Shown here in pieces: positions 42,207-51,814 of a stretch of 64,000 nt of DNA. The DNA is from Wenzhouxiangella sp. 15190. GTDB lineage: Bacteria > Pseudomonadota > Gammaproteobacteria > Xanthomonadales > Wenzhouxiangellaceae. The notes under the pieces were generated by a model, which did not search any database, had not been told where the DNA came from, and saw only the letters and a list, made by a program, of their open reading frames with translations. Location of the stretch: the NCBI RefSeq assembly GCF_003417465.1, contig NZ_QVMV01000027.1, forward strand, positions 1 through 64,000, given 5' to 3'. The position numbers and the translations under genes are program-made. Numbering within the stretch: position 1 is the first letter of the stretch; every line of letters begins with the position of its first letter.

Positions 42207-44366
42207 CTACAGGTCAAGCGGATCGACATCCACGTGCCAGCGAACGCGGCGCGCGCCCGGTAGTTCGTGCAACGCGGCCAGTTGCGCGCTCAGTCGATTG
42301 GCGAGCCTCGCCCGGCCGGACGCCTGAATCCACAGCTGGAATCGCCAGTAGCCGCCGCGGCGCGCCAGGATGGCCGGCAGCGGCCCGATTACCTCGACAT
42401 CACCGCCCGAAAGCAACCTGGACGCTTCGATCAGAAAGCGCCTTGCCGGTTCGGCCTGGTGCGCCTCGGCCCGCAGCATGGCCAGGGCACTGGCCGGCGG
42501 CAGTTGCGCCTGCACGCGCTCTTCCAGGAGCGGTCGCGCGTAGGCCAGGTAGTCGCCCCGCCCCAGTGATTCCAGCAAGGGGTGCTCCGGGTGACGCGTC
42601 AACAGCATGAACTCACCATCCCGGTCGCCCCGGCCGGCTCTTCCGGCCACCTGGGCGACAGCCTGCCCGAGCCGCTCGGGTGAACGGAAATCCGCGCTGA
42701 ACAGCGACTGGTCGACATCCAGTACCGCCGCCAGCGTGACGCCGGGCAGGTGGTGTCCCTTGGCCAGCATCTGGGTGCCCACCAGAACACAGGGCTCGCC
42801 CTTGCGGACCTGCTCGAGCAGATCGTGAAACTCGTGCTTGCCGCTCATCGCGTCGCGATCGACCCGGTGAACCGGCACCTCCGGAAACAACCCCGCCACC
42901 TGCGATTCCAGGCGTTCGGTGCCCGCACCCAGCGCCACCAGCTCGGGTGATTCACAATCCGGGCAGCGCCGCGGTTCGGGCCGCTGGCTGCCGCAGTGGT
43001 GGCACTGCAAACTGCCGCGACCCTGGTGATAGGTCAGGTGCGCGCTGCAGCGTTCGCAGTCGGCCTGCCAGCCGCACTCGGTGCACATCAGCACCGGCGC
43101 ATAACCACGGCGGTTGCGATACAGCAGCACCTGGCCGCCCTCGCCCAGGTGGCGGCGCATGGCTTCGACCAGCTCCGGCGCCAGGCTGGCGCGCGAACCG
43201 CGCTGGTCGACGATCCGCCAGCGCGGCTGGCGAGCGGTACCGGCCCGACGCGCCAGGCGCAGCATCCGGTAGCGGCCCTGATCGACGTTATGGAGGCTCT
43301 CCAGGGAAGGTGTCGCCGTGCCGAGCACCACCGGAATGTCGGCCAAGCGGGCGCGCAGCACCGCCACGTCGCGTGCATGGTAGCGGGCGCCTTCTCCCTG
43401 CTTGAAGGAGGCATCGTGTTCTTCGTCGACCACGATCAGACCGGGCCGGGCCAGGGGCAGAAACACCGCCGAGCGCGTGCCCACGATCACGCGCGCGGCA
43501 CCCGAGCGGGCCGCGCGCCAGCACGCCAGGCGCTCGCCCTCGCTCAGCCCGGAGTGATAGAGGTGGGCGGTCTCACCCAGGCGCGATTCGATGCGCCGCA
43601 CGAGTTGCGGCGTCAGGCCGATCTCCGGGGCCAGGATCAGCACCTGCCGGCCGCTCTCGAGGATGTGGCGCGCCGCCTGCAAATAGACCTCCGTCTTGCC
43701 CGACCCGGTCACGCCGGCGAGCAGGAAGGCGCTGAAGCGCCGGCGATGGTGCAACACGGCCGCCAGGGCGGCGCGCTGTTCGTCGTTGAGCGCCGGACCT
43801 TCGACGGGCGTCGGCGGCGGGGGCCGATCGAGCGCGCCCAGGTAACCGTCCCGGGCCATGCGTTGAATGATGTCGCTGGCCGCACCGCTGCGCGCCATCA
43901 ACTCGGCGCGCTCGAGCGGACCCTCGAGCAGGCAGCGCTGCACTTTCTCCTGCCGGGGCGCCCTCGAAAGATCGGCCCGGCGGCCCTCCTCGGTGAGTTC
44001 CCAGGCCGCGGGCGGCGGCGGGCGAAAGCCCTTGCTGCGCCTGAGCGCGCCGGGCAACAACAGGTTGACGGCCTCGCCGGGTGGAAAGACATAGTAGCGG
44101 GCGCACCAGTCGATCAGCTCGAGCAGGTCGTGCCCGATCAGCGCCTCGTCGAGCACCGCCTCCACCGCTCGCAACGCACCGCGCGATTGCGCGTCGGGCG
44201 CACCGTGCTCGAACACGAGCCCGACCAGGCGGCGGCGCCCGAAGGGCACCAGCACGCGGCTGCCCGGCGGCGGCAGGGGATGGTCGGGAACGGGAAGGTA
44301 GTCGAACAGGCGCGGCAGCGGCACGGGGACCGCCACGCGCGCCACCGTCGCGGGTGACGCGCTCAT
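42207..44366 (-). CDS. priA: Primosomal replication restart helicase PriA
   Basis: 719 residues. It restarts stalled forks by loading DnaB. An N-terminal 3'-DNA-binding domain (VARVAVPVPLPRLFDYLP) is followed by Walker A GVTGSGKTEVYLQAA, DEEHDASFKQ, zinc-binding cysteine pairs (CTECGWQADCERC, then CHHCGSQ and CPDCES) and the motif VI QVAGRAGRG. Length and order are as in PriA. It is transcribed with prc's neighbours on minus but has its own 47-base gap. Confidence 0.96.
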   Translation of the reverse strand: MSASPATVARVAVPVPLPRLFDYLPVPDHPLPPPGSRVLVPFGRRRLVGLVFEHGAPDAQSRGALRAVEAVLDEALIGHDLLELIDWCARYYVFPPGEAVNLLLPGALRRSKGFRPPPPAAWELTEEGRRADLSRAPRQEKVQRCLLEGPLERAELMARSGAASDIIQRMARDGYLGALDRPPPPTPVEGPALNDEQRAALAAVLHHRRRFSAFLLAGVTGSGKTEVYLQAARHILESGRQVLILAPEIGLTPQLVRRIESRLGETAHLYHSGLSEGERLACWRAARSGAARVIVGTRSAVFLPLARPGLIVVDEEHDASFKQGEGARYHARDVAVLRARLADIPVVLGTATPSLESLHNVDQGRYRMLRLARRAGTARQPRWRIVDQRGSRASLAPELVEAMRRHLGEGGQVLLYRNRRGYAPVLMCTECGWQADCERCSAHLTYHQGRGSLQCHHCGSQRPEPRRCPDCESPELVALGAGTERLESQVAGLFPEVPVHRVDRDAMSGKHEFHDLLEQVRKGEPCVLVGTQMLAKGHHLPGVTLAAVLDVDQSLFSADFRSPERLGQAVAQVAGRAGRGDRDGEFMLLTRHPEHPLLESLGRGDYLAYARPLLEERVQAQLPPASALAMLRAEAHQAEPARRFLIEASRLLSGGDVEVIGPLPAILARRGGYWRFQLWIQASGRARLANRLSAQLAALHELPGARRVRWHVDVDPLDL

Positions 44367-44413
44367 TCAGGCCGGAGGTCGGACGCGGAGGAAGCGCCGG
44401 GAGCCACGACCGC

Positions 44414-46579
44414 CTACTGCGTCTGGCGATGCGCCAGCAGACGCTCCTGGTCCAGGTCGATCAGGTCGCTGAGAATGCGGACCGTCTCTTCGAGGTAGAG
44501 ATCCTCGTCTTCCTCTTCCTCTTCGCCTTCGTCTTGTGCCTCGGCGCCGTCTTCCTCGCCTTCAGCGGCGGCATCTTGTGACGCTCCATCGGACTCTTCG
44601 GCGTCATCGGCCATGGCAACGCCGTCGTGGGCGCCGAAGCGGTCGGCACGCCGTTCCTCGGCCTCTTCCATTTCCTCACGACGCTCGGATTCGAGCAGCG
44701 AGATGGTCTTGCGCTCGCTGTCAGCTTCCCATTCGGCCATGTCCTCGGCCAGTTCGACCAGTTCCTCGTCGGACTCCAGCCGCATCTCGTGGCGATGCCG
44801 GGCCAGTTCGATCAGCGGATCGAGATCGGCCACCGGCTCGAAGTCGGCCGGCTCGATCTGCGCCCAGGGCATGGCGAAGTCCAGGGCGCTTTCACCGTAT
44901 TCATCGGGGTCGCCGGGGGTGGGCAAGCGAATGTCGGGAATCACGCCCTTGTTCTGGGTCGAACCGCCGACGACGCGGTAGAACTGCGCCATGGTCAGCT
45001 TGAGCTGGCCCAGCTTGGTGTCTTCGTCGCGGGCCATGTTGTCGAGATCGATCAGGTTCTGGACCGTGCCCTTGCCGAAGGTGGGCTCGCCGATGACCAC
45101 GCCGCGGCCGTAATCCTGGATGGCGGCGGCGAAGATCTCGGAAGCCGAGGCGCTGCGCCGGTCGACCAGCACGCCCAGCGGGCCTTCCCAGGCCATGCCC
45201 GGCTCGTTGTCGCTCTTGAGTTCGAGCTTGCCGCGCGAGTCGCGCACTTGCACGACCGGCCCGGTGTCGATGAACAGGCCGGTCATGGTGGTGGCCTCGA
45301 TCAGCGCACCGCCGCCGTTGCCCCGCAGGTCCACGACCAGCCCGTCGACGTCCTTTTGCTTGAGTTCGTTGATCAGCTTGCGCACGTCGCGCGTGCTCGA
45401 GCGGTAGTTGGGTTCGTTGCGCGAGCGGCCCTCGAAGTCGACGTAGAACACGGGCACGCGAATGACGCCGATGCGGCGGGTGCCGTCGCCGTCGGGCAGC
45501 TCGATGACTTCGCTGCTGGCGGCCTGCTCCTCGAGCTTGACCTCGTTGCGCACGATCCGGATGACGTCCGGGGGGCCGCTCATGCCGGTCTCGGCCGGCA
45601 GCACTTCCAGGCGAACCACGGTGTCGCGCTCACCCCGGATCTTGTCGACGACGTCGTCCAGGCGCCAGCCGACCACGTCGGTTATCTCGCCGTCTTCGCC
45701 CTGTCCGACACCGACGATGCGATCACCGGGCTGGAGACGACCATCGAGGTCCGCGGGGCCGCCGGGAACGATTTCCACCACCGTGGTGTATTCGGTCTCG
45801 CGCTGCAGCATGGCGCCGATACCCTCGAGCGACAGGCGCATCGAAATCTCGAAATTCTCCGAGGTGCGCGGCGACATGTAGGACGAGTGCGGCTCGATCG
45901 AGCGCGTGAAGGCGTTCATGAAGAACGAGAACACTTCCTCGCTGTTGAACTCGTTGATGCGACGGCGGAGATTCTCGTAGCGCTCGCTCAGCGTCTCGAC
46001 GATTTCCTCTTCATCCTGATCGGCCAGCTTGAGACGCAGCCAGTCGTTCTTGACGCGCTTGCGCCAGAGTTCGTCGAGCTCCTCGTCGCTTTCCGCCCAG
46101 GGGGCCTCGGAACGATCGAAGCGATAGTCCTCGTCGACGTCGAAATCGAAGTCCTGCTCGAGCAGGCTCAGCGCGTGGCTAATGCGCTCTTCGGATCGCT
46201 CGACATAGCGGTTGAAGATGTCGTAGGCCGGCTCGAGATCCGCCGTTCGCACGGTATCGGCCATGTGATCGCGGTACTCCGAGAGCGCCTCTACGTCGGA
46301 GGCGGTGAAGTACATGCGGTTGGGATCGAGTGCCGACAGGTACTGATCGAACACGCGCTGCGAAAACGCTTCGTCGAGTTCCGGGCTGCGGTAGTGATAG
46401 CTGGTCATGAAGCGCGACGCCAGCCGGCTGGCGAAGCGGTGCTTGGTCTCCGGACTCAGGGAGACGGCGGACTCAGCGGCGGCGTTCGCCGGCGTTGCGG
46501 GCTGCTGCAACAGCAGCGCCCCGACCACGAGCGCGGCCAGTACGGAAACGAGAGAGATTCTGATCGAGTTGATATTCAT
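44414..46579 (-). CDS. prc: Tail-specific protease Prc
   Basis: 721 residues. It is the periplasmic PDZ-protease that degrades proteins from their C-terminus and trims cell-wall enzymes. Signal sequence at 1-33 (VGALLLQQPATPANA). A helical N-terminal domain is followed by a PDZ domain (about 225-330), the catalytic Ser in RRSASASEIF and the Lys in FGKGTVQ, forming a Ser-Lys dyad. Unlike E. coli Prc it ends in a long acidic tail of about 50 residues (ending DEDLYLEETVRILSDLI). ATG 46579 fits the signal peptide; a frame extension to 46639 overlaps lipB. It lies 16 bases after the lipB stop, at the end of the shape-gene run. Confidence 0.93.
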   Translation of the reverse strand: MNINSIRISLVSVLAALVVGALLLQQPATPANAAAESAVSLSPETKHRFASRLASRFMTSYHYRSPELDEAFSQRVFDQYLSALDPNRMYFTASDVEALSEYRDHMADTVRTADLEPAYDIFNRYVERSEERISHALSLLEQDFDFDVDEDYRFDRSEAPWAESDEELDELWRKRVKNDWLRLKLADQDEEEIVETLSERYENLRRRINEFNSEEVFSFFMNAFTRSIEPHSSYMSPRTSENFEISMRLSLEGIGAMLQRETEYTTVVEIVPGGPADLDGRLQPGDRIVGVGQGEDGEITDVVGWRLDDVVDKIRGERDTVVRLEVLPAETGMSGPPDVIRIVRNEVKLEEQAASSEVIELPDGDGTRRIGVIRVPVFYVDFEGRSRNEPNYRSSTRDVRKLINELKQKDVDGLVVDLRGNGGGALIEATTMTGLFIDTGPVVQVRDSRGKLELKSDNEPGMAWEGPLGVLVDRRSASASEIFAAAIQDYGRGVVIGEPTFGKGTVQNLIDLDNMARDEDTKLGQLKLTMAQFYRVVGGSTQNKGVIPDIRLPTPGDPDEYGESALDFAMPWAQIEPADFEPVADLDPLIELARHRHEMRLESDEELVELAEDMAEWEADSERKTISLLESERREEMEEAEERRADRFGAHDGVAMADDAEESDGASQDAAAEGEEDGAEAQDEGEEEEEDEDLYLEETVRILSDLIDLDQERLLAHRQTQ

Positions 46580-46595
46580 ATCGGATATGACCGGA

Positions 46596-47273
46596 TCAAG
46601 CGGTGGAAGTTTGGCCTGCGTCGATAACGGGCCTGTCACCTGTCACCGGATGGTAACCCATCAGTGAGCAAAACGCCGTCACCAGGCGGCCGGCCATGTC
46701 CTGCCAGTCGGTCGTACCCACCTGGTCGACGACCTGGGTCATGGACAGGCCGCTGAAGCCGCAGGGATTGATCAACGAAAACGGCGCCAGGTCCATGTCG
46801 ATGTTGAATGCCAGGCCATGGTAGGTGCGGCCACGGCGAACCTTCAGGCCGATCGAGGCGATCTTGGCGGCGTCCACGAACACGCCCGGCGCGCCCGCCT
46901 GCCGGCCGCCTTCGACACCCATTTCCGCGAGCACGTCGATGACCGCCTGCTCCAGGCGGTCGACCAGGCAGCGCACGCTCTCGCCCTTGCGCTCGATATC
47001 GAGCAGCGGATAGGCCACGACCTGGCCGGGCCCGTGGTAGGTCACCTGCCCGCCGCGGTCGGTCTGGACGACGGGAATATTGCCGGGATTGAGCAGGTGT
47101 TCCGGCTTGCCGGCCAGGCCCTGGGTAAATACCGGGTCGTGCTCGACCAGCCACAACTCGTCGGGCGTATCGGCATCGCGAGAATCGGTAAATGCCTTCA
47201 TTGCCTCCCAAACGGGCTCGTAAGGCTGGCGACCGAGCCAGCGCACAGTCAATTCATCCATGCCGTGATTCAT
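46596..47273 (-). CDS. lipB: Octanoyltransferase LipB
   Basis: 225 residues. It moves octanoyl from acyl carrier protein to apo-lipoate domains. Signatures are [20 protein letters not shown] and the catalytic Cys in [13 protein letters not shown]. It follows dacA and ybeD, as in E. coli (mrdAB-rlpA-dacA-ybeD-lipB). Its partner lipA is not in the window. Start ATG 47273. Confidence 0.96.
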   Translation of the reverse strand: MNHGMDELTVRWLGRQPYEPVWEAMKAFTDSRDADTPDELWLVEHDPVFTQGLAGKPEHLLNPGNIPVVQTDRGGQVTYHGPGQVVAYPLLDIERKGESVRCLVDRLEQAVIDVLAEMGVEGGRQAGAPGVFVDAAKIASIGLKVRRGRTYHGLAFNIDMDLAPFSLINPCGFSGLSMTQVVDQVGTTDWQDMAGRLVTAFCSLMGYHPVTGDRPVIDAGQTSTA

Positions 47274-47289
47274 CCTGACCCCTGACCCC

Positions 47290-47371
47290 TGTCATCCCGG
47301 CCACTGAGCCGGGATCTCGCACGCTGGCGCAGCCGATGAGTGCGAGGTCCCGGATCGAGCCCGGGACGACA
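47290..47371. repeat. Palindromic intergenic repeat before lipB
   Basis: Left arm 47290-47322 (TGTCATCCCGG..GGGATCTCGCAC) and right arm 47340-47371 (GTGCGAGGTCCCGG..GGGACGACA) are close inverted repeats around a 17-base centre. Each arm also holds its own CCCGG/CCGGG hairpin. The short TGACCCC and CACTT tandem repeats lie at either side. It separates ybeD and lipB, normally close neighbours. Confidence 0.6.
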
Positions 47372-47416
47372 GACGCATCCTTTTCTTCACACTTCACACT
47401 GAACACTTAACACTTC

Positions 47417-47686
47417 CTACAGCGTCATCTTCACCACATCGAGCGCGCGCATCTCGGTGTAGATGATTTCCAGGTGCCGCCGCGACTGCGCCTCGACGAC
47501 CACGGTAATGCTTTCATAGCGCCCGTGCCGGCTGGGCCGGATCCTGACGTCCCGGTCCTCGGGCAGCTCGGCATGGCGCGCGATCACGCCCAATACCTCG
47601 CGCAGCGAATCCTCGCCGGCGGTCACCATGGCCTTGACGGGCCAGCGGCAGGGAAATTCCAGGGGGCTGTGCTGTTCTTCGGCCAT
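47417..47686 (-). CDS. ybeD: YbeD/DUF493 family protein
   Basis: 89 residues, a small ACT-like protein of unknown function conserved between dacA and lipB. It opens MAEEQHSPLEFPCRWPVKAM and carries the DUF493 features VIARHAELPEDRDVRIRPSR and YESITVVVEAQS. The start at 47686 shares a base with the dacA stop (TGATG), so it is translated with dacA. The frame extends far upstream inside dacA but has no meaning there. Confidence 0.92.
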   Translation of the reverse strand: MAEEQHSPLEFPCRWPVKAMVTAGEDSLREVLGVIARHAELPEDRDVRIRPSRHGRYESITVVVEAQSRRHLEIIYTEMRALDVVKMTL

Positions 47687-48855
47687 CAATCGCCGCCGAA
47701 CAGCCCGCCGACCCACATCCGGAAGCCGTCGATACTGCGCCCGAAAAAGCCGGCCTGCTCCACGCCGTCGAGCGCCACCAGCGGGCGGTCGGCCAGGTCG
47801 TTGTCGTCGAGCGAAACCACCACGCGCCCGGCCTGTTCGCCCTCGGCCAGCGGTGCGGTCAGGGTGCCCTCGACTTCCAGCCGCGCTTCGAGCGCGTCGT
47901 AACGGCCGCGCGGAATGGTCACGAACAGGTCGCGGTCGACGCCGAGCGAGACCTCGTCGGCCTCGCCCTTCCAGATCGGCTCGACGCTGATCTCGTCGTC
48001 GGCCGCGTAGAGCTGGTAGGTCTCGAAAAAGCGAAAGCCGTAGTTGAGCAGGGCCTGGCTGGCAGTCGCACGGGCATCCTCGCTGTCGGTGCCCATGACC
48101 ACGCTGATCAGGCGCATGCCGTCGCGCATGGCCGAAGTCACCAGGCAATAGCCGGCCGACTCGGTATGGCCGGTTTTCAATCCATCGACGGAGGGATCAC
48201 GCCACAGCAGGCGGTTGCGGTTGTGCTGACGGATGCCGCTGTAGGTGTACTCGCGCTCAGAATACCAGGCGTAGAAGTCCGGAAACCGGCTGATCAGGGC
48301 ATCGGCCAGCCGCGCCACATCGCGGGCGGTGGTGTATTGCTCCTCGTGCGGCAGGCCGGTGGCGTTGACGTAGTGCGTGCCGGACATGTCGAGATTGCGG
48401 GCGGCCTCGTTCATCATTTCGGCGAATACTTCTTCCGAGCCGCCGACATGCTCGGCCAGGGCCACCGAGGCATCGTTGCCCGACTGGATGATGACGCCCT
48501 TGAGCAGTTCCTCGACGGTCACCCGTGTGCCGACCTCGATGAACATGCGCGATCCTTCGGTGCGCCAGGCCTTCTCCGAAATGAGCACTTCATCCGAGAG
48601 CGAGAGATTGCCCTCGGCGATTTCGGAGAACACCACGTAGGAGGTCATGATCTTGGTGATCGAAGCCGGCTCGACGCGGGCGTCGGGCTCGCGTTCGGCG
48701 ATCACGGTATCGCTGTGGAAGTCGACCAGCACGTAACTGGTCGCGCCCACCGACGGCGCCGCTGGCACGGGCGACTGGGCGTTCGCAAGCGGGCCACCGG
48801 CCAACAGCAGGCCGGCAAGCAGAATGGATTGGGCGATTCTTGGAACAGGATTCAT
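47686..48855 (-). CDS. dacA: D-alanyl-D-alanine carboxypeptidase (PBP5/6 type)
   Basis: 389 residues, exported (signal peptide to about 27, ending PLANAQ). It trims the terminal D-Ala of peptidoglycan pentapeptides. Active-site motifs are S-x-x-K in EPASITKIM, S-x-N in IQSGNDASVAL and K-T-G in GLKTGHTESAGY. The C-terminal domain (about 285-370) fits PBP5. ATG 48855 follows TTGAGA; the in-frame TTG two codons earlier is less likely. It lies 9 bases after rlpA and overlaps ybeD. Confidence 0.95.
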   Translation of the reverse strand: MNPVPRIAQSILLAGLLLAGGPLANAQSPVPAAPSVGATSYVLVDFHSDTVIAEREPDARVEPASITKIMTSYVVFSEIAEGNLSLSDEVLISEKAWRTEGSRMFIEVGTRVTVEELLKGVIIQSGNDASVALAEHVGGSEEVFAEMMNEAARNLDMSGTHYVNATGLPHEEQYTTARDVARLADALISRFPDFYAWYSEREYTYSGIRQHNRNRLLWRDPSVDGLKTGHTESAGYCLVTSAMRDGMRLISVVMGTDSEDARATASQALLNYGFRFFETYQLYAADDEISVEPIWKGEADEVSLGVDRDLFVTIPRGRYDALEARLEVEGTLTAPLAEGEQAGRVVVSLDDNDLADRPLVALDGVEQAGFFGRSIDGFRMWVGGLFGGD

Positions 48856-48864
48856 GAGCAAATC

Positions 48865-49650
48865 TCAAGGATAAACGTAACGGGCCCGGCCCAGGCCGAG
48901 CTCGGCGACACGGTCGACCAGGGCGATGGCACGCTCGACCTCGTCGATCGGTCCGAGTCGAACGCGCCAGAGGCGGCCGGCGTCGGTGCGCGTGCGTTCG
49001 GAGTCAATGGGTCCGATTCCGGCGCGTTCAAGGTCATTCACGACCCGGTGGGCGCGTTCGCGCTCGGAAAAGGCGCCCACCTGGACGTAGACCGGCACGC
49101 GCGCCGGCCGGGGTGTATGGCCGGGACCGTTGTCGAACGTGATCGCCCGGACTTCGACCGGGGCGGTACCCCGTTCGGTCATGCCCAGCTCGCTGGCGGC
49201 CGCCCAGGACAGGTCGATGATGCGATCCGGGTGAAAGGGCCCGCGGTCGTTGACGCGCACGACGATGCTATCGCCGGTATCGAGGCGGGTCACCTCCACC
49301 CAGGTCGGCAAGGGCAGCGTGCGGTGTGCCGCGGTGAGCTGATAGAGATCGTAGGGCTCGCCCGAGGAGGTCGGGCGGCCTTGGAACTTGGTGCCGTACC
49401 ACGAAGCCGTACCGCGCTCGCGATAGCCTGCCGCGCTGTCCATGACGCGATAGCGGCGGCCCAGGACTTCGTACGGGCTGTGATTGCCATAGGCGCTACG
49501 CGGTTCCGGCTGCGGATCGGGTCGCTCGATCAGGTCCGGATCGAGCCGCTCCGACGGCGGGCCGTCGGGCGCCTCGCGCACCGCTTCGCGGCCGCAGGCA
49601 ACCAGCACGAGGGCGAAGGCGAACAGGACCGGCGCGCGAAGGCCCTTCAT
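48865..49650 (-). CDS. rlpA: RlpA septal-ring lipoprotein
   Basis: 261 residues. The lipobox LVAC (Cys 19) marks it as a lipoprotein. Next come a DPBB domain (GTASWYGTKFQGRPTSSGE, then VRVNDRGPFHPDRIIDLSWAAA) and a C-terminal SPOR domain (VPVYVQVGAFSERERAHRV) that binds denuded glycan at the septum. RlpA cuts denuded glycan in some bacteria. Its start overlaps the mltB stop. Confidence 0.95.
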   Translation of the reverse strand: MKGLRAPVLFAFALVLVACGREAVREAPDGPPSERLDPDLIERPDPQPEPRSAYGNHSPYEVLGRRYRVMDSAAGYRERGTASWYGTKFQGRPTSSGEPYDLYQLTAAHRTLPLPTWVEVTRLDTGDSIVVRVNDRGPFHPDRIIDLSWAAASELGMTERGTAPVEVRAITFDNGPGHTPRPARVPVYVQVGAFSERERAHRVVNDLERAGIGPIDSERTRTDAGRLWRVRLGPIDEVERAIALVDRVAELGLGRARYVYP

Positions 49651-50618
49651 TGGCGTTGCTCCCGGATTTCGCCGGCGAGCTGCGTGACGGCCATGGCATA
49701 CAGCGGCGAGCGATTGTAGCGGGTGATGACGTAGAAGTTGTTCAGACCCACCCAGTACTCGTGCCCTTCGGCCTGCTCGAGCTCGACCAGCGTCGCCTCG
49801 GTGTCGCCGGGCAGGTCGCCGGCATCGAACTGCACCCCCATGTCGGCCAGCTCGTCGAGCGTATGCGCCGGCTTGAGCGAAAAATCCTTCTGCGGGGGCT
49901 CACCGGACAGTTCGGCCGGCAGCGCGATCGGCTCATCGGCCCGCCAGCCGTGCGTGGCCAGGTAGTTGGCCACCGAGCCCATCGCATCGGGCAGGGAGCG
50001 CCACAGATCACGCTTGCCGGTCTCGTCCATATCCACGGCATACGCGCGATAGCTGGAAGGAATGAACTGCCCCACGCCCATGGCGCCGGCATAGGAACCC
50101 CGTACCTCGCTTACCGGCAGGGCTTCTTCCTCGGCCAGGCGCAGAAAGTGCCCGAGCTCGTCGGCGAAAAACTCGCCCCGCTTGGGATAGTAGAAACCCA
50201 GGGTCGCCAGGGCATCGATGACGCGATAGCTGCCGGTGTTGAGCCCATAGCTGGTCTCGACACCGACGATGGCGACCATCACCTCGGTCGGCACACCGAA
50301 GCGGTCGGTGATCTCGGCCAGCAGATCGGCGTTGGCACGCCAGAACTCCACGCCGGAACTGATGCGCGTGGGCGTGATGAAGATCTTGCGGTACTCGTGC
50401 CAGGGCTTGCTCTCGGCCGGCCGCGTGATGGCGTCGATGATCGACTGCTGGTAGGTCGCATCACCCAGTACGTCCTGTACCTTTTCCGGGTCCAGTCCGT
50501 ATTCGGCAACGACACGATCAACGAATGCCGCCGCGCCCGGATGCGGCTCTTCACTCTCGCTCGCAGCGGCTGCCGCAGTCATCGTCAGGGCCATGGCAAG
50601 CAAGGCAAATCGCAGCAT
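49647..50618 (-). CDS. mltB: Membrane-bound lytic murein transglycosylase B family protein
   Basis: 323 residues. It cuts peptidoglycan glycan to anhydro-muropeptides. The catalytic Glu lies in AIVGVETSYGLNTGSYRV, followed by AMGVGQFIPSSYRAYAVD and the SLPDAMGSVANYLATHGW signature. The N-terminal signal (LLAMALTMTAAAAASE) has no lipobox Cys, so unlike E. coli MltB it is probably soluble in the periplasm. It lies between rodA and rlpA. Confidence 0.92.
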   Translation of the reverse strand: MLRFALLAMALTMTAAAAASESEEPHPGAAAFVDRVVAEYGLDPEKVQDVLGDATYQQSIIDAITRPAESKPWHEYRKIFITPTRISSGVEFWRANADLLAEITDRFGVPTEVMVAIVGVETSYGLNTGSYRVIDALATLGFYYPKRGEFFADELGHFLRLAEEEALPVSEVRGSYAGAMGVGQFIPSSYRAYAVDMDETGKRDLWRSLPDAMGSVANYLATHGWRADEPIALPAELSGEPPQKDFSLKPAHTLDELADMGVQFDAGDLPGDTEATLVELEQAEGHEYWVGLNNFYVITRYNRSPLYAMAVTQLAGEIREQRQ

Positions 50619-50710
50619 CGTCGTCTATCACTCTTTTATTAAAGGGAATTCACTCGAGAATATAGAGGGCGGAGTAAAGAAAAAGTTTGGCCCCGCTACC
50701 AGGGGGAATT

Positions 50711-51814
50711 CTATCCCATGAACCTTCTTCGGCTGTACAGCCCCATCACCAACCCGAAGCCGACCAGCATGGTCACCGCCGAGGTGCCGCCGTAACTGAC
50801 CAGGGGCAGCGGCACGCCAACCACGGGCAAAATGCCGGAGACCATGCCGACATTGACCGCAAGGTAGACAAAGAACATGAAGATCATCGCCCCGGCGAGC
50901 AGGCGCCCGAAAGCGTCCCGGCACTGGCTGGCCAGGTGCATGCCGCGAAGAATGATCGCACCGTAGAGGATCAGCAACGCTACGACGCCGATGAAACCGA
51001 ACTCCTCGGCCAGCACCGCAAAGATGAAGTCGGTATGCGGTTCGGGCAGGAATTCCAGATGCGACTGGCTGCCTTCCAGCCAGCCCTTGCCCGACAGGCC
51101 GCCGGAACCGACGGCGATTTCCGACTGAATGATGTTCCAGCCCTCACCCAGCGGATCGGTTTCCGGATCGAGGAACGTTCGAATGCGATTGCGCTGGTAC
51201 TCGTGCAGGTTGAGCCAGATTAGCGGTGCAGCCGCTGCCAGCAGCGTACCCAGCCCGAGGATCAGCCGCCAGCGCAGTCCGGCCAGGAACAGCACGCAGG
51301 CACCACTCATACCCACCAGCACGGCCGTGCCCAGGTCGGGCTGGATGACGATCAGCCCGACGGGCACGCCGATGAGCATCGCGGCGATCAGCACGGTTCG
51401 CCAGTCCGGCGGCAGCGGCTTGCGATGCATCAACGCGGCCAACGCCAGCGGCAGCGCCAGCTTCATGGCTTCCGAAGGCTGGAATTGCATCAGGCCCAGA
51501 TCCAGCCAGCGCTGTGCGCCGCGCCCGACGCCGAAAAAGGCGACCGCCACCAGCAGCAGGATCACGGCCACGAACAACGCCGGTGCCCAGGCCTTGAGCA
51601 GGCGCGGCGGCAGTTGCGCGACGAACAGCATCACACCCAGCCCGGCGGCCATTCGAACCCATTGCCGCCAGACCAGCGCCATGCTCTGTTCGGTCGCCGA
51701 ATACAACACGAGACTGCCGAACGCCATCAACAGCAGGAGCAGGCCCAGCAGCCAGGGATCGAGCCGCAGCCGGGTCAGACCGCCGATCAGAAAGGAATTC
51801 GACATCGAAGTCAC
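50711..51814 (-). CDS. rodA: Rod-shape glycan polymerase RodA
   Basis: 367 residues, ten or so membrane helices. It is the SEDS-family peptidoglycan polymerase for cell elongation, partner of PBP2. Signatures are WLDLGLMQFQPSEAMKLALP, IQPDLGTA, SGGLSGKGWLEGSQS and VGMVSGILPVVGVPLPLVSYGG. GTG 51814 overlaps the mrdA TGA; an ATG at 51805 is another option. It follows mrdA, the expected order. Confidence 0.97.
   Translation of the reverse strand: MTSMSNSFLIGGLTRLRLDPWLLGLLLLLMAFGSLVLYSATEQSMALVWRQWVRMAAGLGVMLFVAQLPPRLLKAWAPALFVAVILLLVAVAFFGVGRGAQRWLDLGLMQFQPSEAMKLALPLALAALMHRKPLPPDWRTVLIAAMLIGVPVGLIVIQPDLGTAVLVGMSGACVLFLAGLRWRLILGLGTLLAAAAPLIWLNLHEYQRNRIRTFLDPETDPLGEGWNIIQSEIAVGSGGLSGKGWLEGSQSHLEFLPEPHTDFIFAVLAEEFGFIGVVALLILYGAIILRGMHLASQCRDAFGRLLAGAMIFMFFVYLAVNVGMVSGILPVVGVPLPLVSYGGTSAVTMLVGFGLVMGLYSRRRFMG

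Noticed and set aside
44627-46627. A 666-residue plus-strand open frame opposite prc
   Set aside because: Prc is unmistakable on minus with a complete active site; the plus frame is compositional.
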